From positions 124,001 to 188,000 of the forward strand of contig JAOPKB010000005.1 of assembly GCA_025517485.1 (NCBI GenBank): DNA of 64,000 nucleotides, in the 5' to 3' direction. Shown in pieces: positions 17,861 through 25,050 of this stretch. This DNA is from Natronoglomus mannanivorans (GTDB lineage Archaea > Halobacteriota > Halobacteria > Halobacteriales > Natrialbaceae). Under the pieces are notes generated by a model. The model had not been told where the DNA came from, did not search any database, and was given only the letters and a program-made list of their open reading frames with translations. A program made the position numbers and the translations under genes. Numbering within the stretch: the stretch's first letter is position 1; the number at the start of each line of letters is the position of its first letter.

Positions 17861-19072
17861 TTACGCCTCGTCAAACAACTCCTCACCGTCTTTCATGTGC
17901 GCTTCGACCACGTCGAGGTCCACCTCGACGCCGAGGCCGGGCTCGTCCGGAACCTCGATTCGACCCGGCTCGAGGATCGATTCGTCGACGACGTCGTCCC
18001 ACCAGTCGACGTCGCGGGCGTGATATTCGAGCGCGAGGAAGTTCGACGCGGCGGCCGCGACGTGGGCGCTGGCCATCGTGCCGACGGGCGAGGCGACGTT
18101 GTGCAACGCGAGGGGGATGTAGTAGGCTTTCGCCATGTTCGCGATCTTCTTCGTCTCGAGCATGCCGCCGTTCTTCGGTACGTCCGGATGGATGACGTCC
18201 AGTCCCTGGTTCTCGATCAGTTGGCGCGCGCCCTCGACCCGGTAGATGTTCTCGCCGGCGGCGATCGTGGTGTCCGTGTTGTGGGTGACGTACTCCTGGA
18301 CGTCGTGGTTCTCCGGCGGGACGGTATCCTCGAGCCACCAGACGTCGTACGCCTCGACGGCGCTCGCCAGCCGACGGACCGTGTCGCCGGTCCAGCTCCA
18401 GTGGCAGTCGAAGGCGACGTCGGCGCGGTCGCCGACCTGCTCCGTGACGGCCTCGACGATCGACGCACGGAAGTCGACCGCCCGCGCGTTCAGGTGTTTG
18501 TTCCGCCGGTCGATGACGTGTTTGTCCGGCGTGTCGAGGTCGAACTTGATCGCGTCCCATCCTTCTCCGACGACCTCCTCGGCGGCCGCGGCGTACGCCT
18601 CGGGATCGTAGGGATCCTCGTCTGCCTCGCCGTCGGCCTCGTGGAGGTGGTCGCCCGCGTGAACGTCACAGTAGACCCGGACGTCGTCACGGTGTTTGCC
18701 GCCGAGAAGCTGGTATGCGGGCACATCGAGCAGCTTTCCGGCCAGGTCGTGGAGTGCGACGTCGATCCCCGAGATTGCCGTCACGCCGACGCCGTTGATC
18801 CCGCCCTGATAGGAGAGGAAGTCGAACAGCTCTGTACAGCGGGCGTCGATGTCGACCGGGTTCTTGCCCACGATAATGTTCTTCGCGTAGTCGACGTACG
18901 CGTCCGCTTTCGGCCCGAGGACCATCTCGCCGGTCCCGGTCACGCCGGCGTCCGTGTAGATCCGGACGAGCGTCCACTCGAACGTCTCCCCGATCCGCGT
19001 CGTCTGCACGTCGGTGATCGTCACGTCACGTACGTCGCTTCCCATCTCCGGAGTGTCTCTCGTCATTGTCAT
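17861..19072 (-). CDS. Enolase-superfamily sugar-acid dehydratase (mandelate racemase/muconate lactonising family)
   Basis: 403-aa protein with the N-terminal capping domain and a C-terminal barrel. Likely Mg ligands are Asp in VAFDCHWSWT, Glu in WLEDTVPPEN and Glu in IAAGENIY; the catalytic base candidates are Lys in IKFDLDTP and His in LALHNVASPVG. In Haloferax the D-xylonate dehydratase belongs to this superfamily, and a Gfo6-type D-xylose dehydrogenase gene lies 0.9 kb away here. A pentonate or related aldonate dehydratase is therefore the best inference. It follows the RraA-like gene by 12 nt in one operon. Confidence 0.87.
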   Translation of the reverse strand: MTMTRDTPEMGSDVRDVTITDVQTTRIGETFEWTLVRIYTDAGVTGTGEMVLGPKADAYVDYAKNIIVGKNPVDIDARCTELFDFLSYQGGINGVGVTAISGIDVALHDLAGKLLDVPAYQLLGGKHRDDVRVYCDVHAGDHLHEADGEADEDPYDPEAYAAAAEEVVGEGWDAIKFDLDTPDKHVIDRRNKHLNARAVDFRASIVEAVTEQVGDRADVAFDCHWSWTGDTVRRLASAVEAYDVWWLEDTVPPENHDVQEYVTHNTDTTIAAGENIYRVEGARQLIENQGLDVIHPDVPKNGGMLETKKIANMAKAYYIPLALHNVASPVGTMASAHVAAAASNFLALEYHARDVDWWDDVVDESILEPGRIEVPDEPGLGVEVDLDVVEAHMKDGEELFDEA

Positions 19073-19084
19073 CTCTCATCCCAC

Positions 19085-19756
19085 CTAGAGCGTCCCGTAC
19101 CGATCCCAGACCTCGTAGACGCTGTCGCCGTCCCGAATGTCGGATCGAACCTTGTTCTCGGTCTCCAACTCCGCCTCCCCTTCCTCGATCACCTGCTCGA
19201 GGACGTCGGGATCGATGACGACGATCGACTCGTAGTCGGCGAACACGACGTCGCCGGGGTCGATCGTCACGCCGTGGACCTCGACGGGGACGCCGTACTC
19301 CTGAAATGCGACGCGGCCGAACGACTCGATCGCGCTGTGGCCGTCGGCCCAGACCGGAAACTCGTGTCGCTCGATCAGTCGCGAATCCCGCGTCGGTCCG
19401 TCGATGAGCGCCCCTTCCGCGCCGTTTTCCTGCACGATCGAACTCAGCAGTTCGCCCCAGAGTCCGACCTCCGTATCCTTCGGTGCGGCCATCACGACGA
19501 AATCGCCCGGCTCGGTGGCCTCGAGGTAGTCGAAGAACTCCGAGCCCTCCTCGTCGTCGTCGTCGCCCTCCTTCTCGTACCCGATCTCGACGCGCTGGGA
19601 CGTGTGCGCGGTGCCGACCACCGGCTCGCGGGCCCACAACGATTCGATCCGCGTACAGGGGATTACGTTGTCTTTGATCCCCATCTCGTCGGTGACGTCG
19701 TTGAGCAGGGCACTGTGGAAGTTCGTGAGCCGTTCTCGTTGTTCACTTGTTACCAT
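19085..19756 (-). CDS. RraA-family protein (HMG/CHA aldolase-like)
   Basis: 223-aa member of the RraA/class II pyruvate aldolase family. The GLWGELLSSIVQENGAEGALIDGPTRDSR segment carries the glycine-rich site and the metal/pyruvate-binding Arg-Asp. In other organisms the family includes 4-hydroxy-4-methyl-2-oxoglutarate aldolase and a regulator of RNase E. With a sugar-acid dehydratase downstream, an aldolase or decarboxylase role on a 2-keto acid is more likely than RNase control. An acidic loop (EKEGDDDDEEGSEFF) is inserted near residue 65. ATG 19756 is preferred over GTG 19774 because TATA box ttatattt is 33 nt upstream. Confidence 0.85.
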   Translation of the reverse strand: MVTSEQRERLTNFHSALLNDVTDEMGIKDNVIPCTRIESLWAREPVVGTAHTSQRVEIGYEKEGDDDDEEGSEFFDYLEATEPGDFVVMAAPKDTEVGLWGELLSSIVQENGAEGALIDGPTRDSRLIERHEFPVWADGHSAIESFGRVAFQEYGVPVEVHGVTIDPGDVVFADYESIVVIDPDVLEQVIEEGEAELETENKVRSDIRDGDSVYEVWDRYGTL

Positions 19757-19784
19757 CTCGTACGAGATTGACACACAAACCTGA

Positions 19785-19793
19785 AATATAAAG
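19785..19793 (-). promoter_or_regulatory. TATA box of the RraA/dehydratase operon
   Basis: On the minus strand the run tttatattt is centred ~33 nt before ATG 19756, giving a predicted leader of only a few bases. It lies in the region shared with the divergent Gfo/Idh/MocA gene. Confidence 0.55.
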
Positions 19794-19952
19794 GTAGGTG
19801 TAGGTATCCCGACCTATCGGGTCACGGATCTCGAATCCGACTTCGCAGGCCGCTGAATTTTCGATGCACCTCCGCGTTTCCGAGGCGCTCTTCGGGACGC
19901 AACTCGGAAACCGCACCCGGTTATTTAAGTGTCGAACGGTGAATCTCCCGGC

Positions 19953-21014
19953 ATGGAACTGGACATTCCAACGCGATTCGAGCGCGACTGGGACCGAACC
20001 GTCGAGGACGCACCGCTTCGGTTCGCGGTCGTGGGGCTCGGCGGCTTCGCCCGGAACACGGCACTGCCCGCGATCGCCGATTCCGACTACTGCGAGACGA
20101 CGGCGGTCGTGAGCGGCTCGCCCGAGAAGGCCGACCGGGTCGCCGACGAGTTCGACGCCGCGTACGCGCTAACCTACGACGAGTACGCCGACGGGGTCGG
20201 TGCGGACGCCTACGACGCCGTCTACGTCGTGACGCCGAACGCGCTTCATCTCCCCCACGTCGAGACGGCCGCCGAACTCGAGAAGGACGTCCTCTGTGAG
20301 AAACCGCTCGAGGCGACCGCCGACCGCGCAGAGCGGCTCGTCGCGGTCTGCGAGGACGCTGGCGTCTCCCTGATGACCGCCTATCGCATGCAGACCGCGC
20401 GATCGGTGCGCTGGGTGCGCCGACTGATCGACGACGGCGTCGTCGGCGACCCCGTGCAGGTTCACGGCGAGTTCTCCTTTCGCCTCCTCGAGCAGGGTGG
20501 GCCGGATCAGTGGCGAATCGACTCCGACCTCGCCGGCGGCGGCGCGCTGATGGACATCGGCGTCTATCCGATGAACACTGCGCGGTACGTGCTGGACGCC
20601 GACCCGGTCGCGGTCCGGGCGACGAGCCACGCGACCCAGCCGGCGTTCGACGGCGTCGACGAACACGTCGCCTTCCAGCTCGAGTTCCCCGACGCCGTCA
20701 CCGCCTCCTGTACGGCGAGTTTCAACGCGGCGAGCGCGAGTCGGTTCGCGGTCACCGGCACGGAGGGCCGGATCGTCGTCGACTCGATCTTCGGGGTCGA
20801 CGACGAACGCCGGATTACGGTCGAGACCGACGGCGGCCGGACGGTCGTCGACGCGGCGGCGCCGAACGAAGTCACCGAGGAGTTCGACTACTTCGCGACG
20901 GCGGTGCTGACGGAGATGGATCTCGAGCCCGACGGTCGACACGGCCTCACCGACGTCCGGACCGCCGAGGCGGTGTACGAGTCGAGCGAGACGGGGACTC
21001 GAGTCGAACTGTGA
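19953..21014 (+). CDS. gfo6: Gfo/Idh/MocA-family dehydrogenase, D-xylose 1-dehydrogenase (Gfo6)-like
   Basis: 353-aa NAD(P)-dependent oxidoreductase. The Rossmann motif AVVGLGGFARNTA is near residue 30, and the catalytic-site motif VLCEKPLEAT carries the conserved Lys-Pro. The N-terminal extension and the spacing resemble the haloarchaeal D-xylose 1-dehydrogenase (NADP) Gfo6 that starts oxidative pentose degradation. Start ATG 19953 (MELDIPTRFERDWD) is preferred to the upstream 19929; a ttatttaag TATA-like element is ~25-30 nt upstream. It is divergent from the RraA/dehydratase operon, suggesting shared control. Substrate assignment is inference. Confidence 0.82.
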   Translation: MELDIPTRFERDWDRTVEDAPLRFAVVGLGGFARNTALPAIADSDYCETTAVVSGSPEKADRVADEFDAAYALTYDEYADGVGADAYDAVYVVTPNALHLPHVETAAELEKDVLCEKPLEATADRAERLVAVCEDAGVSLMTAYRMQTARSVRWVRRLIDDGVVGDPVQVHGEFSFRLLEQGGPDQWRIDSDLAGGGALMDIGVYPMNTARYVLDADPVAVRATSHATQPAFDGVDEHVAFQLEFPDAVTASCTASFNAASASRFAVTGTEGRIVVDSIFGVDDERRITVETDGGRTVVDAAAPNEVTEEFDYFATAVLTEMDLEPDGRHGLTDVRTAEAVYESSETGTRVEL

Positions 21015-21163
21015 TCCGACCGGGGTATCGCAGCCCTGACGGTCGCGTCGGATCCCGGTCGACGGCACGGAACGCGGCGTGACGATTCGAACGGCTCGCC
21101 GATCTCGAGACACCGTAGGGAACCTCCGTTAAAGCCAAACGGACGGACGGGGAAGTGATCCGT

Positions 21164-21580
21164 ATGAGCAGCGAACAGGAAGGGACGTCGATCCGGTGTC
21201 TCGTCGCCAAAGTCGGCCTCGACGGTCACGACCGCGGCGCACACGTCATCGCCCGCGCGTTCCGTGACGCCGGCTTCGAGGTCATCTACTCCGGGCTCCA
21301 CAAGGCACCCGAGGAGATCGTGCAGGCCGCCGTCCAGGAGGACGTCGACGTCCTCGGCATCTCGATCCTCTCGGGGGCCCACAACACGCTCGTCCCGAAG
21401 ATCATGGACGGGCTCGAGGGATACGGAGCCAAGGAGGATACACTCGTCCTCGTCGGCGGCGTCATTCCCGAGGAAGACCGGCCCGAACTGATGGACGCGG
21501 GCGTCGCCGCCGTCTTCGGTCCCGGCACCTCCATGGAGGAGACCGTCGAGTTCGTCCGCGAGAACGCGCCGCAACGATGA
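21164..21580 (+). CDS. Methylmalonyl-CoA mutase cobalamin-binding (small) subunit
   Basis: 138-aa B12-binding domain protein. The cobalamin motif DGHDRG (DxHxxG, His being the lower axial ligand) is at about residues 20-25, with the later SGAHNTL and VGGVIPEED elements of the fold. In archaea the mutase is split into a large catalytic and a small B12 subunit; the large one is not in this window. ATG 21164 preferred to GTG 21155. The stop overlaps the MeaB start by 4 nt. Confidence 0.92.
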   Translation: MSSEQEGTSIRCLVAKVGLDGHDRGAHVIARAFRDAGFEVIYSGLHKAPEEIVQAAVQEDVDVLGISILSGAHNTLVPKIMDGLEGYGAKEDTLVLVGGVIPEEDRPELMDAGVAAVFGPGTSMEETVEFVRENAPQR

Positions 21581-22803
21581 CCGCCGAGGATACGGACGAC
21601 GGGGACGGCGACGCCGAGACGACTGGATCTGCGACCGAAACCGCAACTGACGTCCACGACGAACTCCTCGAGCGCCTCCTCGAGGGCGACCACCGCGCGC
21701 TCGCACGGACGATCTCGAAGATCGAGAACCGCGCACCGGGCTACCGAGCGCTCGTCTCCGCGCTCTACGAACACACCGGAAACGCGGACGTGATCGGGAT
21801 CACCGGCAGTCCGGGGGCGGGGAAGTCGACGCTGGTGGACAAACTGGCCGAGACCTACCGCGAGCAGGGTGACACCGTCGGAATCATCGCGATCGATCCC
21901 TCTTCGCCTTTCACCGGCGGTGCCGTCCTCGGTGATCGCATTCGGATGGCCTCGACGATCGGCGACATGGACGTCTTCGTCCGGTCGATGAGCGCCCGCG
22001 GGACCCTCGGCGGGCTCTCGACGGCCACCGCCGACGCCGTCAAAGCGATGGACGCCTTCGGCAAGGACAAGGTCATCGTCGAGACCGTCGGCGCCGGCCA
22101 GAACGAGATCGACGTCGTCCGCACCGCCGACACGGTCGCCGTCCTCGTTCCGCCGGGCTCGGGCGACGCCGTCCAGACTCTCAAGGCGGGTATCCTCGAG
22201 ATCGCCGACGTCTTCGTGGTCAACAAGGCAGACCGCGACGGCGCCGACCGGACGGTCCAGGAGTTACTCGAGATGATCGAACTCGGTGAGAGAGGCGGGT
22301 TCGGTGGCGGTAGTTCGAGGGGTCAGTCCGGCCACCATCATCACGACCACGACACCGCAGGTCACAGCGACTCGAGTGTGGCAGATGGGGACCCAGCCGA
22401 TTCGAAATCAGACGCTGTCGACACCACCCCCGACCACTGGACCCCGCCCATCCTCGAGACCGTCGCCACCGACGGCACCGGCGTCGACGACCTCGTAGGC
22501 GCGCTCGCAGATCACCAGACCTACCTCGAGCGCTCGGGCGAACGCGACGTGAAGGCCCGACAGCGCTACGCCGAGGAGATTCGGACGGTCCTCCGCGAGG
22601 ACGTCCACGACTTACTCGCCGCGGAACTCGAGGCTCGCGGCAGCGTCGAGGTCCTCGCCGAGGCCGTCCGGGACGGCGAGACCGATCCGTACACGGTGGT
22701 CGACGAGATTCTCGACCCGCTCGAGGCGTGTCTGGCCGAGATCGATCGAACCCCGCTCGAACGCGACTCGAGTTCGGACGGGAGCACGGATACCCGACGA
22801 TAG
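21577..22803 (+). CDS. meaB: MeaB/ArgK GTPase, methylmalonyl-CoA mutase chaperone
   Basis: G3E-type P-loop GTPase that protects and reloads methylmalonyl-CoA mutase. Walker A is GSPGAGKST at about residue 70; IDPSSPFTGGAVLGDRIRM, ETVGAGQNEID and VVNKADRDG (the NKxD base-recognition motif) are all present. An unusual hydrophilic insertion of about 60 residues (near 237-290) contains a HHHHDHD stretch followed by Asp/Ser-rich sequence. At 408 aa it is longer than the ~330 aa usual for the family. Coupled to the mutase small subunit by an ATGA overlap. Confidence 0.93.
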   Translation: MTAEDTDDGDGDAETTGSATETATDVHDELLERLLEGDHRALARTISKIENRAPGYRALVSALYEHTGNADVIGITGSPGAGKSTLVDKLAETYREQGDTVGIIAIDPSSPFTGGAVLGDRIRMASTIGDMDVFVRSMSARGTLGGLSTATADAVKAMDAFGKDKVIVETVGAGQNEIDVVRTADTVAVLVPPGSGDAVQTLKAGILEIADVFVVNKADRDGADRTVQELLEMIELGERGGFGGGSSRGQSGHHHHDHDTAGHSDSSVADGDPADSKSDAVDTTPDHWTPPILETVATDGTGVDDLVGALADHQTYLERSGERDVKARQRYAEEIRTVLREDVHDLLAAELEARGSVEVLAEAVRDGETDPYTVVDEILDPLEACLAEIDRTPLERDSSSDGSTDTRR

Positions 22804-22885
22804 CCGACTCGAGCAGACATCGCTGCGAGCGCTTCACGAGGCCGGTGGAATACCGTTATATTCGCGGCCCGAAAACCCACGGAAA

Positions 22886-23446
22886 ATGAGCGACAGCCCA
22901 CTGCTGGTCACCGTCTCCGGGCCGCCGGCTAGCGGCACCTCGACGCTCGCCGAACGGCTCGCCGACGAATTCGACCTCGAGCGTCTCAACGGCGGCGACG
23001 TCTTCCGTACCATGGCCGCCGAGTACGAAATGGAGCTCCCCGAGTTCTCGAGGCTGGCCGAAACCGACGATCGCATCGACCGGGAACTCGACGACCGACT
23101 CGAGGGCGAGATCGACGCGCACCTCGCGGGGCGGCGCTCCTCGGAGACCAGGAGCCGCGGATTGCTCGTCGAGTCTCGCCTCGCGGGCTGGCACGCGGAC
23201 GGCCGAGCGACCCTCGCTGTCGGCCTCGTCGCCCCGGTCGAGGTCCGAGCGGCTCGGATCGACGATCGGTCCGAGACCGTTGCGGAGCTCCGAGCACGCG
23301 AACGCAGCGAAGCCGAGCGCTATCGGTCGTACTACGGACTCGAGATCGACGATCCTTCAGTTTACGATCTCGTGGTGGACACCCACACGCTGTCCCCCGA
23401 GGGCGTGTTTCGGACGGTGCGGACGGCGTTCGAGGACGTTCGGTGA
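22886..23446 (+). CDS. Cytidylate-kinase-like protein lacking the Walker A lysine
   Basis: 186-aa paralogue of the cytidylate kinase at 1138-1716: same VTVSGPP opening, FDLE..NGGDVFR, ESRLAGW and ERYRSYYG segments. The P-loop reads GPPASGTST, with Thr18 where the invariant Lys should be (codon acc at 22937-22939). The lid region is also lengthened (HLAGRRSSETRSRG). Without the Lys, normal phosphoryl transfer should be strongly impaired, so it may bind nucleotide as a regulator or use another substrate. The frame is intact and codon use normal, so it is not a decaying pseudogene. ATG is ~27 nt after gttatattc. Confidence 0.85.
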   Translation: MSDSPLLVTVSGPPASGTSTLAERLADEFDLERLNGGDVFRTMAAEYEMELPEFSRLAETDDRIDRELDDRLEGEIDAHLAGRRSSETRSRGLLVESRLAGWHADGRATLAVGLVAPVEVRAARIDDRSETVAELRARERSEAERYRSYYGLEIDDPSVYDLVVDTHTLSPEGVFRTVRTAFEDVR

Positions 23447-23536
23447 GCGTCGCTCCGACGACTCGTCAGCCACCCGCTGCCAGCCGGTTTCGGCCGAAAG
23501 CCCCAGCACTAAGTTCGTCCCCACCGAACGCGGGGT

Positions 23537-24478
23537 ATGAACCTCCGAACAGTCCTCGGCGGCGCAGTCGGCGCCATCGGCGCCGCAGCCGTCGGCAACC
23601 GACTGCTCAGCAGACGCTCGCGCGACCTCGAGAACCCCTTGCCCGGCGTCGAGCGAACGTACCGCTGGCGGGGAATGGACGTCTCCTACACCGTGGCGGG
23701 CGATCCGAGCGATCCGGACATGGTGTTGTTCCACGGCATCAACGCCGCCGCGAGCAGCTACGAGTTCGAGCCGGTCTTCGAGATCCTCGCCGAGCGGTTC
23801 CACGTCATCGCGGTCGATCTCCCGGGATTCGGCCGTTCGGACCGACCGCCGCTGGTGTACTCGTCGGCCCTCTACGAGGAGTTCGTCCGCGACTTCACCC
23901 GCGACGAGGCCGACGAGCCGATCGTCGTCGCCTCCTCGCTGACCGGCGCCTTCGCTGCGGCTGCGGCCGACGACGCCGAGCTCGAGCGTCTCGTCCTCAT
24001 CTGTCCGACCGCGGAGACGACCGAGGCCCGTCCCTGGGTCCGAACGCTTCTCCGAACGCCGCTCGTCGGCACGGCGCTGTTCAACCTGCTCTCGGCGAAA
24101 CCCTCGATCCGCTTTTTCCTCGATCGTGACGGCTACTACGACGCCTCGAGCGTCGACGGGGAGGAAGTCGAATACGCATGGCATAGCGCCCACCAACCCG
24201 GCGCCCGCTACGCGCCAGCGTCCTTTACTGCCGGCACGCTCGACCCCGACGACGAATTCGATTTCCAGACCGAACTCGCCGCCCTCGAGGTGCCGGTGAC
24301 GCTCGTCTGGGGCCGCGACGCCGAACTCGTTCCGTTACGAGACGGACGAACGCTCGCGGAGGCGGCAGACCTCGATCTGGTCGTCATCGACTACGCGACG
24401 CAGCTTCCCCACGCGGAACATCCCGAGAAGTTCGTCGAGTACCTCACGGCGGAACTGCCGCGGATCGACTACGAGTAG
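23537..24478 (+). CDS. Alpha/beta hydrolase
   Basis: 313-aa alpha/beta-hydrolase-fold protein with an N-terminal hydrophobic segment (about residues 5-24, VLGGAVGAIGAAAVGN) that may anchor it to the membrane. The oxyanion loop LFHGINAAAS and the DLPGFGRSDRPP segment are clear. The nucleophile elbow reads ASSLTG rather than GxSxG, and LPHAEHPEKF carries the likely catalytic His, with Asp in WGRDAELVP. Substrate unknown. Monocistronic. Confidence 0.87.
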   Translation: MNLRTVLGGAVGAIGAAAVGNRLLSRRSRDLENPLPGVERTYRWRGMDVSYTVAGDPSDPDMVLFHGINAAASSYEFEPVFEILAERFHVIAVDLPGFGRSDRPPLVYSSALYEEFVRDFTRDEADEPIVVASSLTGAFAAAAADDAELERLVLICPTAETTEARPWVRTLLRTPLVGTALFNLLSAKPSIRFFLDRDGYYDASSVDGEEVEYAWHSAHQPGARYAPASFTAGTLDPDDEFDFQTELAALEVPVTLVWGRDAELVPLRDGRTLAEAADLDLVVIDYATQLPHAEHPEKFVEYLTAELPRIDYE

Positions 24479-24537
24479 CAGTCCGGAATCGGATTCAGCT
24501 TACAGTTCGGCGTCCGACCGATTTCCGACGGACTCCC

Positions 24538-24601
24538 TCGACTGTCCGGTTACTGCGAGTGTAATTTCTGAAGTACAATCTCGACTGTCCGGTTACTGCG
24601 A
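24538..24601. repeat. Two copies of a 21-bp direct repeat, 43 bp apart
   Basis: The sequence tcgactgtccggttactgcga occurs at 24538-24558 and again at 24581-24601. The second copy covers the stop codon of the OB-fold gene (TAA at 24593-24595 on the minus strand), so the first copy is an extra gene end. It is most simply a short duplication at the 3' end of the transcription unit. Confidence 0.75.
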
Positions 24602-24985
24602 ACGAAACACGAGCAGCCGCTCTCCCGTCGTCTCCGAGACGCCGACGTCGGGACGCACCGTCAGTCCCGGCTCGACGTCCTCGAGGTCCATCCCGACGAC
24701 CTGTCCGGTCAGCCGAACGGGACCGAAGTCCGCGACCGCGAGCGCGAAGGGCGCGTCGTTCTCGAACGACGGCGTCGGGACGTGCGTGATCGTGACCGTC
24801 TCGAGGGTTCCCGTCTCCGGCAGTGGTCGCTCCTCGAGACTCGTCTCACCGCAGGTCGGACACACCCGTCGCGGCGGGAGCGAGCCGTGTCCGTCGGCAC
24901 ACTCGAGGAAGTACGCCTCGCCCTCCGCGAGGGCGTCGAGCCAGTCGTCGAAACCGGCGTCGGCGATGCCGTCGGGGTCGCTCAT
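24593..24985 (-). CDS. Zinc-ribbon OB-fold (DUF35) protein, second thiolase partner
   Basis: 130-aa protein with an N-terminal zinc ribbon (the CADGHGSLPPRRVCPTCG segment gives the metal-binding cysteines, with the first position altered to ECADGH) followed by an OB-fold (TLETVTITHVPTP). It pairs with the thiolase upstream on the same strand, as in the 2793-4336 pair. ATG 24985 (MSDPDGIADA) is chosen; the longer open frame is not convincing. The start overlaps the stop of a 22-codon ORF. Confidence 0.88.
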   Translation of the reverse strand: MSDPDGIADAGFDDWLDALAEGEAYFLECADGHGSLPPRRVCPTCGETSLEERPLPETGTLETVTITHVPTPSFENDAPFALAVADFGPVRLTGQVVGMDLEDVEPGLTVRPDVGVSETTGERLLVFRSQ

Positions 24986-25050
24986 TCGTCCACCTCCGGA
25001 TCCAGACCGAGGCTCCGGCGTACTCGAATTCGCTCGCTGCGTTCGCTCAT
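24982..25050 (-). CDS. Micro-ORF (22 aa) linking thiolase and OB-fold genes
   Basis: From ATG 25050 to TGA 24982, encoding 22 residues (MSERSERIRV...). Its start overlaps the thiolase stop in ATGA, and its stop overlaps the OB-fold start in ATGA, so ribosomes could pass through all three. It may be a coupling device rather than a functional peptide. Evidence is only the two overlaps. Confidence 0.3.
   Translation of the reverse strand: MSERSERIRVRRSLGLDPEVDE

Noticed and set aside
17822-19771. 649-aa open frame on the plus strand
   Set aside because: Opposite to the dehydratase and RraA genes, which have clear motifs; Val/Asp/Arg composition is that of a shadow.
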